A stretch of 60,831 nt of DNA from Acidithiobacillus concretivorus (GTDB lineage: Bacteria > Pseudomonadota > Gammaproteobacteria > Acidithiobacillales > Acidithiobacillaceae): assembly GCF_018853445.1 (NCBI RefSeq), contig NZ_JABELD010000063.1, positions 1 to 60,831 on the forward strand, given 5' to 3'. Shown here piece after piece: positions 8,999 to 17,255 of this stretch. Made by a program: the position numbers and the translations under genes. How positions within the stretch are numbered: position 1 is the stretch's first letter; the number at the start of each line of letters is the position of its first letter. Under the pieces are notes generated by a model. It was not told the origin of the DNA. It was given only the letters and a program-made list of their open reading frames with translations, and searched no databases.

Positions 8999-10387
8999 AT
9001 GCAATCCATCCACACCCACTTCGATAACCTCAAAATCAATTCCCAGCACCGGCGCATTGTCATGGCGGCGGGGCTCGGAATTTTTCTGGATGGTTATGAT
9101 CTTTCCATCATTGCTGTGGCCTTGTTGCTACTCAAACCCCAATGGCATCTGGGGGCAGTTTCGACCGGACTGTTGGGTGCGGCGACACTCGCGGGGGCTG
9201 CTCTGGGTGGGCTTATTGGCGGCCGTATCGCTGACCGTTATGGTCGCAAAATCCTTTATTTGATTGATGTTGCGACATTTTTTATTGCGGCCATCCTTTC
9301 CGGCTTCGCCTGGGATGTCAGCTCCCTCATCCTATTGCGCTTTATATTGGGTATTGGTGTAGGTATGGACTACCCCTTGAGCTCCAGCTACATCGCGGAA
9401 TTCATGCCCAAAATGCAACGAGGCAGTGGCCTTTCCTGGGCTTTTACCTTATGGATGGTTGGGGCAGCTGTTTCTGCGGTTATCGGACTACTGCTTTTGC
9501 AAACCGGCCCTGAAGCCTGGCGCTGGATGTTTATCAGCGGTGCCTTACCTGCCCTTGCCGTCCTCTGGTTACGCCGCAACCTCCCGGAAACCCCGCGCTG
9601 GTATATTGCCCACAACCGTTCTCAGGATGCCTTAAAGGTTCTAAGACAAATTTCTCCCGAAGCTGATAGCCAAGCACTGCATGAGGCAATTGCTGCCCAG
9701 AAACAGGATGAACAACCCATCCGCGCCTGGTCAACCTTGTTTCAACCGGCCTGGCTGCGTCGGACGTTATTGATATTGATACCCTGGATGATGATGGATA
9801 TTAGCGGCTATGGTCTGATTATTTATCTGCCTACCCTGCTGGGCAGTTTTGGTGTGCATTCTCATACTGCCGCGCTCTTGTGGAACGTCATTTTCGATCT
9901 GGTCGCGCTGGGTGGCATTGCCCTTCTGGCCTTGACCACCCGCAAAATCGGTCGTCTTTTGCCTCAGAATATTGGTTTTGGTCTGGATGTATTGTTTTTG
10001 GGCACCCTCGGACTGGTGGCGCTGGCCGCACAACCACCTCTCTGGTTACTGGCCATCACTTTATTTGGGTACACTTTTTTCAACAATTTTGGTCCTGGAT
10101 CTACCACCTGGTTTTTACCGGTGGAATTGTTTCCCACCGATTTGCGTGCTTCGGCGCATGGTCTGGCCACGGCTTGCTCGCGCGTTGCTGCAGCTACTTC
10201 TGTTTTCCTCCTGCCCTCAGTACATGCCGCAGTGGGTGATGGCTGGCTTATGTTGATACTGGCTTTTACGGCGCTAATCGGGTTGATCGTGACCATGCTG
10301 TTGGGTCGTAACCTGGAACCCGGAAATCGTAGCCTGGAGGAAATCAGCGAAACAGATCCGGAAACTGCGCTGCAACCTGCAGCATAG
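8999..10387 (+). CDS. MFS transporter, sugar/phosphate-porter type
   Basis: 462 aa with about twelve hydrophobic segments. MFS signatures are present: LDGYDLSII in the first helix, GRIADRYGRK in the loop between helices 2 and 3, GIGVGMDYPLSSSYIAEF and the PETPRW loop typical of the sugar-porter and phosphate:H+ symporter groups. GGAG lies eight bases before the ATG. It is the first gene of the phosphonate block, 49 bases before phnG. Because phnCDE, the usual ABC importer, is missing here, this carrier is the best local candidate to bring in phosphonate, phosphate or a phosphate ester. That is inference. It is related to the second MFS gene at 27186-28727. Confidence 0.8.
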   Translation: MQSIHTHFDNLKINSQHRRIVMAAGLGIFLDGYDLSIIAVALLLLKPQWHLGAVSTGLLGAATLAGAALGGLIGGRIADRYGRKILYLIDVATFFIAAILSGFAWDVSSLILLRFILGIGVGMDYPLSSSYIAEFMPKMQRGSGLSWAFTLWMVGAAVSAVIGLLLLQTGPEAWRWMFISGALPALAVLWLRRNLPETPRWYIAHNRSQDALKVLRQISPEADSQALHEAIAAQKQDEQPIRAWSTLFQPAWLRRTLLILIPWMMMDISGYGLIIYLPTLLGSFGVHSHTAALLWNVIFDLVALGGIALLALTTRKIGRLLPQNIGFGLDVLFLGTLGLVALAAQPPLWLLAITLFGYTFFNNFGPGSTTWFLPVELFPTDLRASAHGLATACSRVAAATSVFLLPSVHAAVGDGWLMLILAFTALIGLIVTMLLGRNLEPGNRSLEEISETDPETALQPAA

Positions 10388-10390
10388 GCA

Positions 10391-10419
10391 TTGCCGGCCA
10401 AACTCGCACCTGTTATGAT
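10391..10419 (+). promoter_or_regulatory. Candidate promoter of the phn operon (extended -10)
   Basis: TTGCCG at 10391-10396 and TATGAT at 10414-10419 are separated by 17 bases, and TG at 10411-10412 makes an extended -10. Transcription would start near 10426, giving a very short leader before phnG at 10437. So phnG onward may be transcribed independently of the MFS gene. Confidence 0.5.
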
Positions 10420-10423
10420 CCAG

Positions 10424-10435
10424 TCGTCTATACAA
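10424..10435 (+). promoter_or_regulatory. Candidate PhnF (GntR/HutC-type) operator
   Basis: GTCTATAC at 10426-10433 lies at the predicted transcription start of phnG. It is the reverse complement of the GTATAGAC core in the PhnF operator described for mycobacteria (TGGTATAGACCA). A GntR-type PhnF is encoded at the end of this operon, so autoregulation by repression is likely. Confidence 0.45.
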
Positions 10436-10436
10436 G

Positions 10437-10919
10437 ATGAAGACTGCTATGCCCAACAGCGCCACATCTATTCCGAATTCAGTAGTACAACGCCCAGACT
10501 GGATGCGAGAACTGGCTGTAGCCAGCCTGGAGGATTTCCAGAGGATTTTACCCCTGGTTAAAAGCTGGCCAAATTATCAGATACTGGAAGGCCCTGAAGT
10601 TGGCAGCATCATGATTCACGGACGTATCGCCGGAAACGGTTCCCCCTTTCCGGTGGGAGAATGCAGTATTACCCGCTGTATTGTGGAAGATGCCCAAGGC
10701 CATACCGGATATTCCTGGATATTGGGGCAACAAACTGAAAGAGCATTGTGGGCCGCCCGATGGGATGCCTTGTTGCAAGATTCGACCCATTTTCAACATC
10801 TATGGAACCAGGCTATCCAACCCTTACAACAAAAACGAATACTTAAAGAACAGTCGGTTACGAATAAAATGCAGCGTACCCAGGTTCAGTTTTTCAGCAT
10901 GGAAAACATGCGTACATGA
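10437..10919 (+). CDS. phnG: C-P lyase core subunit PhnG
   Basis: 160 aa. The start at 10437 has no clear ribosome site, and ATG 10449 is equally possible. Family marks are the N-terminal RPDWMRELAVAS, the central PFPVGECSITRCIVE and the GYSWILGQQTERALWAARWDALLQ region. PhnG is part of the PhnGHIJ core complex that converts ATP and alkylphosphonate to ribose-1-phosphonate-5-triphosphate and then cleaves the C-P bond. The stop overlaps the phnH start by four bases (ATGA), so translation is coupled. Confidence 0.9.
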   Translation: MKTAMPNSATSIPNSVVQRPDWMRELAVASLEDFQRILPLVKSWPNYQILEGPEVGSIMIHGRIAGNGSPFPVGECSITRCIVEDAQGHTGYSWILGQQTERALWAARWDALLQDSTHFQHLWNQAIQPLQQKRILKEQSVTNKMQRTQVQFFSMENMRT

Positions 10920-11488
10920 ATACCCAGCAAAACCAGCAGGTTTTCAGAACCCTGTTAAATGCCATGTCGGCACCAGGTAAAACTTTTGCGTTTGGCGCAA
11001 CAGAATGGTCTGACTGCTTATCATCAGCCCCTTTGTCTCCTGCCTGTGCGGCTATTTGCCTGAGCTTGCTGGACAGGACCAGTCCGGTCAGTCTTTTCCA
11101 GATGCCAGCATCCGTAGCGCCGTGGCTACTCAAGCACTGCCGGGTCCCCATCAGCTCACCAGAGCATGCGATTTTTGCGCTAGGTCTGGGTAAGCACTGG
11201 GATTGGGATCAAAACCTGTTGAATATTGGCACTGAAGAAGAACCGGAAAAAGGCGTCACCCTGATACTGGAGCTGGATAGTCTTGACGGTGGCGAGCCTC
11301 TGCAGTTGACCGGCCCCGGCATCGCCACCAGCCAAATAGCCGCACCCCGGCTCTCACCCGGATTTTTGACCTTCTGGCATCAGCTGCAAGGCCTTTATCC
11401 GCGCGGGATAGATCTGATCTTATGCTGCGGGAATGAATGTCTTTGCCTGCCCCGCTCCATCAGCATCCATGCAGATAGGGAGAATTAA
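10916..11488 (+). CDS. phnH: C-P lyase core subunit PhnH
   Basis: 190 aa. The N-terminal QQVFRTLLNAMSAPGK is the family signature (FR.LL.AM..PG), and LTGPGI and FW..L...YPRGIDL follow at the usual places. PhnH stabilises the core through contact with PhnJ and has a fold like PLP enzymes without the cofactor. It overlaps phnG by four bases and is followed three bases later by phnI. It is as long as the known family members, and nothing is missing. Confidence 0.92.
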   Translation: MNTQQNQQVFRTLLNAMSAPGKTFAFGATEWSDCLSSAPLSPACAAICLSLLDRTSPVSLFQMPASVAPWLLKHCRVPISSPEHAIFALGLGKHWDWDQNLLNIGTEEEPEKGVTLILELDSLDGGEPLQLTGPGIATSQIAAPRLSPGFLTFWHQLQGLYPRGIDLILCCGNECLCLPRSISIHADREN

Positions 11489-11491
11489 GTC

Positions 11492-12601
11492 ATGTCTTAT
11501 GTAGCCGCTAAAGGGGGTGCCCAGGCCATTCAAGCCGCCCATCAACTGGTTGCGGAAAGAAATGCACCAAATCCTGATGACCTGCAGGCGCAAATCGCCC
11601 AGCACCTTCATCTAAGCATTGATCGCATCATGGCCGAAGCTTCGCTGTACGACCGGGATATTGCCGCAAAAGCCCTGCTGCAAGCTCAGGGCGATACTAT
11701 TGAAGCGGTATTTATTGTGCGCGCCTATCGCGCCACATTGAGCCGTTTTCTGGATTCGGCTCCCCTCAATATTGGCCAAGCCCATTTGCAAAGACATATA
11801 TCCGCTGCATTCAAGGATATTCCTGGAGGGCAGCAACTCGGCGCCACATATGATTACTCCCATCGTCTGCTGGGTTACTTCCAGAATCTGCCTGTGCCAG
11901 ATGAATCAGAAGCGCACACTGCCATCCTCGCAAATACAAAAACACCCAATGCGCGGAAAAAAACAGGCGTCATGGACATTCTCGAATCAGAAGGTCTGAT
12001 TGAAAAAAGCTCAACCGAACAGGCAGGTGCAGAAAATCGGGACATCACCCAAATCCCACCCAGTTTTCCTGCCAGTCGTGCCCAGCGCTTGCAAACATTG
12101 GCGCGGGCAGATGAAGGTTTTGTGCTCGGCATGGCCTACTCTACCCAACGCGGCTATGGGCAAAATCACCCTTTTATTGCCGAATTAAGCCACGGCTCAG
12201 TCAATGTCGAAATCTGCCCGCCAGAACTGGGCTTCAGCTTCTGCATCGGTACCATAGAAATGACAGAATGCCAGATGATCAACCAATTTCAGGGAGATTC
12301 TCCGGAAACGGCCACCTTTACCCGAGGCTACGGATTGGTTTTTGGACACAATGAACGCAAGGCCATCGCCATGGCATTGCTCGACCGTGCCTTACGCGCT
12401 CAGGAACTCGGCGAAAAAGTGGAAGCGCCCGCACAAGATGAAGAATTTGTGCTCAGTCATTGTGACAATGTGGAAGCCACCGGTTTTGTCGAACATTTGA
12501 AACTTCCCCACCATGTCGATTTTCAGAGTGAAATTTCGACATTACGGGCTCTGCGCGCCCAATCACCCGGCACAACGGCAAAATCCGATGACACCCTATA
12601 A
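11492..12601 (+). CDS. phnI: C-P lyase core subunit PhnI
   Basis: 369 aa, full length for the family. It starts MSYVAAKGGAQAI, the characteristic PhnI N-terminus, and contains RAYRATLSRF, YDYSHRLLGYFQ and the conserved GYGQNHPFIAEL ... GTIEMTECQMI block. PhnI transfers the phosphonate to ATP, displacing adenine, with the help of PhnG, PhnH and PhnL. Its 3' end overlaps the phnJ start by 14 bases. Confidence 0.95.
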   Translation: MSYVAAKGGAQAIQAAHQLVAERNAPNPDDLQAQIAQHLHLSIDRIMAEASLYDRDIAAKALLQAQGDTIEAVFIVRAYRATLSRFLDSAPLNIGQAHLQRHISAAFKDIPGGQQLGATYDYSHRLLGYFQNLPVPDESEAHTAILANTKTPNARKKTGVMDILESEGLIEKSSTEQAGAENRDITQIPPSFPASRAQRLQTLARADEGFVLGMAYSTQRGYGQNHPFIAELSHGSVNVEICPPELGFSFCIGTIEMTECQMINQFQGDSPETATFTRGYGLVFGHNERKAIAMALLDRALRAQELGEKVEAPAQDEEFVLSHCDNVEATGFVEHLKLPHHVDFQSEISTLRALRAQSPGTTAKSDDTL

Positions 12602-13415
12602 CTTTGCCTATCTGGATGAAAACAGTAAACGGGCCATCCGCCGTAGCCTGCTCAAAGCTGTTGCCATTCCTGGCCACCAGATTGCCTTTGCCAGCCGGGA
12701 AATGCCTCTGCCCTATGGTTGGGGAACAGGAGGCATTCAGGTAACTGCCGCAATTATCGGGAAGGATGATATTCTCAAAGTCATCGACCAGGGCGCAGAT
12801 GACACCACCAATGCCGTTTCCATCCGGCATTTTTTCCAAAGCGTAGCCGGTATCGCCACGACTACCGAAACCCGGCAGGCCAGCATCATCCAGACCCGCC
12901 ACCGGATCCCGGAAACACCACTGCGTGCCGACCAGATCATCGTCTATCAGGTTCCCATGCCCGAGCCGCTGTTCAAGCTGGAACCTCGCCGCACGGAAAC
13001 CCGAATTTTGCACGCCATGGCCGATTACAGCCTGATGTACTTACAGCTATATGACCATATTACCCGCTATGGTCGCGTTGCTATCGGCTATGATTACCCG
13101 GTCATGGTGCATGACCGCTATCTGATGTCGCCCTCTCCTATTCCGGCGTTTGATGTTCCGAAAATGCACATGAATCCCGCCCTGCAACTTTTTGGTGCCG
13201 GCCGCGAAAAACGCCTCTATGCCATTCCTCCTTATACCCGCGTTGCGCCCCTGGCCTTTGAGGATTACCCCTTTGCTCCGCTGCAGGCACAAGCCGCCTG
13301 TGCCATTTGCGGATCGACACATTCCTATAAGGACGAAATCATTCTGGACGACTCGGGCAAAAGACAGTTTGTCTGTTCTGACACCGACTATTGTGGGCGA
13401 CCCTCATGTCAGTAA
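12588..13415 (+). CDS. phnJ: C-P lyase radical SAM subunit PhnJ
   Basis: 275 aa from ATG 12588 (MTPYNFAYLDE). This start lies inside the end of phnI and matches the family N-terminus. The C-terminal cluster CAIC ... VCSDTDYC supplies Cys238, Cys241 and Cys263 for the 4Fe-4S cluster and Cys269 as the thiyl-radical residue, spaced exactly as in the E. coli enzyme (241, 244, 266, 272). It makes the radical cleavage of ribose-1-phosphonate-5-phosphate to the 1,2-cyclic phosphate and the hydrocarbon. All catalytic residues are present, so the pathway should work. The end overlaps phnK by ten bases. Confidence 0.96.
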   Translation: MTPYNFAYLDENSKRAIRRSLLKAVAIPGHQIAFASREMPLPYGWGTGGIQVTAAIIGKDDILKVIDQGADDTTNAVSIRHFFQSVAGIATTTETRQASIIQTRHRIPETPLRADQIIVYQVPMPEPLFKLEPRRTETRILHAMADYSLMYLQLYDHITRYGRVAIGYDYPVMVHDRYLMSPSPIPAFDVPKMHMNPALQLFGAGREKRLYAIPPYTRVAPLAFEDYPFAPLQAQAACAICGSTHSYKDEIILDDSGKRQFVCSDTDYCGRPSCQ

Positions 13416-14188
13416 ACATCCAACCTGCACTGGTCGCGCGAAATCTTTGTTTTCAGTTTGGCAAGCAGCCTGTGATTCGTCAGGTGTCTCTGGAATTATA
13501 TCCTGGCGAAGTCTTAGCCATTGTTGGCGAAAGTGGTTCGGGCAAATCCACCTTGCTAAACCTGCTTTACGGCACCTTGTCCTCCACTCAGGGCGAAATA
13601 CAGGCCACCACTCCGAACCTGGGCTTGCGTCCTGTCTCTGCACTCAGCAGACAGGCACTGCGGCATCTGCAACGCACGGCCTGGGGTTTTGTCTGCCAGA
13701 ATCCCCGCGATGCCCTGCGCATGGAAATCAGCGCTGGCGGCAATATCGTCGAAAGACGCATGATCATGGGCCTGCGTCATTATGGTCACTTACGCGAGGA
13801 AGCCCTGTACTGGCTGCAAAAAGTAGAAATTGACCCGACCCGCCTGGACGATTTACCCGCGACCTTTTCTGGCGGCATGTTACAGCGCCTGCAGATCGCC
13901 CGAACACTCATCAGTCAGCCCGCCCTGCTCTATCTGGACGAACCCACCAGCGGTCTGGATGTTTCCGTACAGGCCGCCTTACTCGATCTGCTCCGCAAAC
14001 TCGTCGCCACCGAAAACATGGCCGTACTTCTGGTTACCCATGATCTGGCAGTAGCCCGCCTCCTCGCCCAGCGCATTGCGGTCATGCGTCAGGGCGAAAT
14101 CATCGAAGAAGGGCTGGCAGACCAGGTGCTGGATGATCCGCAACATCCATACACTCAACTTTTGGTCAGTTCGGTGCTCCCGGCATGA
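13406..14188 (+). CDS. phnK: C-P lyase ABC-type ATPase PhnK
   Basis: 260 aa from ATG 13406. Walker A GESGSGKST, Q-loop region FVCQNPRDALRM, signature FSGGMLQRLQ, Walker B LLYLDEPTSGLD and switch His VTHDL are all intact. The ending HPYTQLLVSSVL resembles oligopeptide-type ABC ATPases, as usual for PhnK. PhnK docks on PhnJ and, with PhnL, drives opening of the core complex. It is not a transporter ATPase. It overlaps phnJ by ten bases and phnL by four. Confidence 0.93.
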   Translation: MSVNIQPALVARNLCFQFGKQPVIRQVSLELYPGEVLAIVGESGSGKSTLLNLLYGTLSSTQGEIQATTPNLGLRPVSALSRQALRHLQRTAWGFVCQNPRDALRMEISAGGNIVERRMIMGLRHYGHLREEALYWLQKVEIDPTRLDDLPATFSGGMLQRLQIARTLISQPALLYLDEPTSGLDVSVQAALLDLLRKLVATENMAVLLVTHDLAVARLLAQRIAVMRQGEIIEEGLADQVLDDPQHPYTQLLVSSVLPA

Positions 14189-14883
14189 ATATTCTGGAAA
14201 TTGAAAAACTCAGCAAAAAATTTGTATTGCATCTGCGCGGCGGCTTGAATCTGCCCATTTTACGTCACATAGAATTGAGCGTTGCCGCCGGTGAATGTGT
14301 GGCATTGGTCGGTGCTTCAGGCAGTGGCAAATCATCGCTACTAAGAACCATATACGGCAATTATCGGGCAGAATCTGGTTCTATCCGCCTGCTAAACGGG
14401 CAGAATATGGTGGATATTTTGCAAAGCAGCCCCCGCGAAATCATCGCGTTGCGACGACACGTCATGGCTTATGCCAGCCAGTTTCTGCGGGTCATTCCCC
14501 GAGTCTCCACTCTGGAGCTCGTCGCGCAACCGCTGACTGATCAGGGCATTGATGTGCAAACGGCCATGGAAAGCGCTGCTGAGATATTGCTGGAATTGAA
14601 TCTGCCGAAACATCTGCACGCCTTGCCACCCGCCACCTTTTCCGGAGGGGAACAGCAACGGGTAAATCTGGCCAGAACTTTTGTCGGTCAACACCCGCTG
14701 ATTCTGCTGGATGAACCAACCGCTTCTCTGGATGGTCACAACGCCACAGCCGTCAAAAACCGGATTCTCCATGCCAAAAAAGCCGGTCGAGCGGTACTGG
14801 CCGTATTTCATGATCCAGACTTGGTTGCCCAAGTGGCTGATCGCCAATATTCCATCCCATCCCTTTCGGAGCATGCCCCATGA
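14185..14883 (+). CDS. phnL: C-P lyase ABC-type ATPase PhnL
   Basis: 232 aa. Walker A GASGSGKSS, signature FSGGEQQRVNLAR, Walker B LILLDEPTASLD and the switch His in VFHDPD are present. PhnL forms a dimer on top of PhnK in the C-P lyase complex. Coupled to phnK (ATGA overlap) and to phnM (four-base overlap). Length and motif order are normal. Confidence 0.93.
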   Translation: MNILEIEKLSKKFVLHLRGGLNLPILRHIELSVAAGECVALVGASGSGKSSLLRTIYGNYRAESGSIRLLNGQNMVDILQSSPREIIALRRHVMAYASQFLRVIPRVSTLELVAQPLTDQGIDVQTAMESAAEILLELNLPKHLHALPPATFSGGEQQRVNLARTFVGQHPLILLDEPTASLDGHNATAVKNRILHAKKAGRAVLAVFHDPDLVAQVADRQYSIPSLSEHAP

Positions 14884-16019
14884 AAACCCTGGCCTTCAGT
14901 AATTTCCGTATGGTTCTGGAAGATCGCATTGTTCATGGCGCTCTGACACTGGATGAAAATGGCAAAATCATAGCCCTGGAAGAAGACCCACATCCCCGAC
15001 CCGGCAGTGAAGATGGACAGGGCGACTGGTTGTTACCCGGACTGGTGGATGTGCACACTGATAATCTCGAACGCCAGGTACAACCGCGCAGCAACGTGCG
15101 CTGGCCTTCACGTTCCGCTTTTTTGGCGCATGACAGCCAGTGTGCAGCCGCAGGTATTACCACCGTGGCAGATGCCCTTTGTGTCGGAGATGCCGGCTTT
15201 GAAAGCCAGCGTATCCAGACCCTTCGTGATGCGGTTGTAGATCTGACTTTTCTGGATGAACAAGGGTTATTACGTTCCGACCACGTGCTGCATCTACGCT
15301 GTGAACTCCCCACACCCAATATGCAGCAATTGTTTGAAACGGCAATGGCTCAAGCCCCTGTTCACATGATCAGCATCATGGACCACACCCCCGGCGTCGG
15401 TCAGCACGCCAATCTCGATAAATTCCGCGAAGGGCGGCGTGGCGATGGATACAGCGAGGCCGAACTGGACCAGATGATTGAGGAAGCCCAGCAACGTCGG
15501 GAAATCCATAGTGAAATCAATCGTCATTATATTCTCGAAAAATTGCACGGGATGGGTTTGCAAATCGCCAGTCATGACGATCGGACGGCTGAAGAAATTC
15601 AACGAAACGCCGCAGACGGTATTCGTATAGCCGAATTCCCGGTGACTATGGAAGCCGCGCAAGAAGCCAGAAAGCTAGGTATGGCCACAGTCGCAGGGGC
15701 ACCCAACGTGGTGCGCGGTGGCTCCCATTCTGGCAATATCGCCGTGCGCGATCTGGTTGCCGCCGGGTTGGTGGATGTTCTCGCCTCGGACTACGTCCCC
15801 CACGCATTGCTGGAAGCAGCCTTTGCTCTGACCCGCATGGGTCTGATCAAACTCCCTGAAGCGGTGCAAATGGTCAGCCTCGCACCGGCCCGCATGCTCG
15901 GGCTGGAAGATCGGGGCGCACTGCAAATTGGCATGCGCGGGGACCTGCTCCGGGTTCGGGACTTCGACAACCATCCTTTATTGCGTGCTGTCTGGAAAGC
16001 CGGAGAACGAATTGCCTGA
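14880..16019 (+). CDS. phnM: Ribose-1-phosphonate-5-triphosphate diphosphohydrolase PhnM
   Basis: 379 aa, amidohydrolase fold. The metal motif occurs as LLPGLVDVHTDNLERQVQPR, and later HGMGLQIASHDD, GAPNVVRGGSHSGNI and LASDYVPHALL supply further metal ligands and substrate contacts. It removes pyrophosphate from ribose-1-phosphonate-5-triphosphate to give the PhnJ substrate. The start overlaps phnL by four bases. Full length, no oddity. Confidence 0.95.
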   Translation: MKTLAFSNFRMVLEDRIVHGALTLDENGKIIALEEDPHPRPGSEDGQGDWLLPGLVDVHTDNLERQVQPRSNVRWPSRSAFLAHDSQCAAAGITTVADALCVGDAGFESQRIQTLRDAVVDLTFLDEQGLLRSDHVLHLRCELPTPNMQQLFETAMAQAPVHMISIMDHTPGVGQHANLDKFREGRRGDGYSEAELDQMIEEAQQRREIHSEINRHYILEKLHGMGLQIASHDDRTAEEIQRNAADGIRIAEFPVTMEAAQEARKLGMATVAGAPNVVRGGSHSGNIAVRDLVAAGLVDVLASDYVPHALLEAAFALTRMGLIKLPEAVQMVSLAPARMLGLEDRGALQIGMRGDLLRVRDFDNHPLLRAVWKAGERIA

Positions 16020-16023
16020 GCCC

Positions 16024-16710
16024 ATGCGTGTCGCCATTTATTATGTGCCAGAAGCCAATGATCCCCTATGGGTAGCGGGCAGCCATTGGTTGGGTTGGGA
16101 CTCCGAAACGGCCCAAGCAAGACAAAGACCCCCAATTCATGGCCTCGCAGAAGCTTCACGACGCGCCAGTCGCTATGGTTTCCATGCCACCATCAAAGCC
16201 CCCATGCCCTTGCAGGGCAAGCTGGACGATCTGATCGCAGCGCTCGAGCAACAGCTGGCAGAAACTCCGGCGTTTGACCTGCCTCCTCTGCATTTGTGTA
16301 TGGAAGAAGGTTTTGTTTCCTTGCGTCTCAGCCAACCCTGTCCTGAATTACACGCATTGGCTGATGCCTGTGTGCGCAGCCTGGAACCCTGGCGTCGTCT
16401 TTACACTGACGCGGAGCTCGCGGCAAGAAATCAGAAGTTAAAGCTTCCCCGGCAGCGGGAATACCTGAAACGATGGGGTTATCCCTATGTATTTGATGAG
16501 TTTGTTTTTCACATGACGCTCAGTGACCAACAAACGGACATGCGCTTGCTTGATTCCGCCAGCAAGTATTTTGGTGACATTCCCAAGCAGCCACGCCGCT
16601 TACAGAGTCTCGCATTAGCTTGTGAAACAGACCCGAACGCACCTTTCACCCTTTTGCGCCGCCTGCCCCTTGCTCCGGCGACACCCGCCCCCCACCAAAA
16701 CAAATCATGA
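16024..16710 (+). CDS. DUF1045 phosphonate-operon 2H-phosphoesterase family protein
   Basis: 228 aa from ATG 16024, four bases after phnM. Two His-x-Thr motifs (YGFHATIKAP near residue 59 and FVFHMTLSD near 160) mark the 2H-phosphoesterase fold, and LPRQREYLKRWGYPYVFDEF is typical of the family found in many phn operons. Such enzymes open cyclic phosphates. Since phnP, which hydrolyses 5-phosphoribosyl 1,2-cyclic phosphate, is not in this operon, this protein probably does that step or a related one. The family call is firm, the role inferred. It overlaps phnN by four bases. Confidence 0.8.
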   Translation: MRVAIYYVPEANDPLWVAGSHWLGWDSETAQARQRPPIHGLAEASRRASRYGFHATIKAPMPLQGKLDDLIAALEQQLAETPAFDLPPLHLCMEEGFVSLRLSQPCPELHALADACVRSLEPWRRLYTDAELAARNQKLKLPRQREYLKRWGYPYVFDEFVFHMTLSDQQTDMRLLDSASKYFGDIPKQPRRLQSLALACETDPNAPFTLLRRLPLAPATPAPHQNKS

Positions 16711-17255
16711 AGCCCCTGCTGGTTCTGGTCGTGGGTCCTTCCGGTGCGGGCAAGGATTCGGTTATTCGCGGCGCAGAAGCCACACTGAAAAATGACCCCC
16801 GCTTTTATTTCGCCCGGCGAATGGTCACCCGCAATGCCCCACAGGCTGGAGAAATCAACATCGGCGCCGAAGCATTCAGGCAACGCGCTGAATCTGGTTA
16901 TTTTGCCAAAACCTGGAACGCGCACCAGCTATCCTACGGCCTGCCCTGGTCGGAATTGCAGCCCCAAAACGCCGCTGTGCAGATCATCATTGCCAATGTT
17001 TCGCGCACCGTGTTGAATGAGCTGCTTGCGGAATATGGTGGACATGTTTTATATATCACCGCTTCATCAACGGAAATTCGCCGCCGCCTGGAAAAACGTC
17101 ATCGTGAAACTGCTGCATCCATCAACGAACGCTTGTGTCGTCACATTTCCCTGTCGGAGCAGTTGCCCATGACCACCATCCATAATGATGGATTGCTTGA
17201 AGATGCTATCAAACAATGCGTGCTTAGCCTTATCAAACTACTGGAGCACCCATGA
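16707..17255 (+). CDS. phnN: Ribose 1,5-bisphosphate phosphokinase PhnN
   Basis: 182 aa. Walker A GPSGAGKDS at residues 10-18, then RRMVTRNA and the guanylate-kinase-like lid region (LEKRHRE). It phosphorylates ribose 1,5-bisphosphate to PRPP, closing the route from phosphonate to nucleotide metabolism. The start overlaps the 2H-phosphoesterase gene and the stop overlaps phnF, both by four bases. Confidence 0.9.
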   Translation: MKPLLVLVVGPSGAGKDSVIRGAEATLKNDPRFYFARRMVTRNAPQAGEINIGAEAFRQRAESGYFAKTWNAHQLSYGLPWSELQPQNAAVQIIIANVSRTVLNELLAEYGGHVLYITASSTEIRRRLEKRHRETAASINERLCRHISLSEQLPMTTIHNDGLLEDAIKQCVLSLIKLLEHP

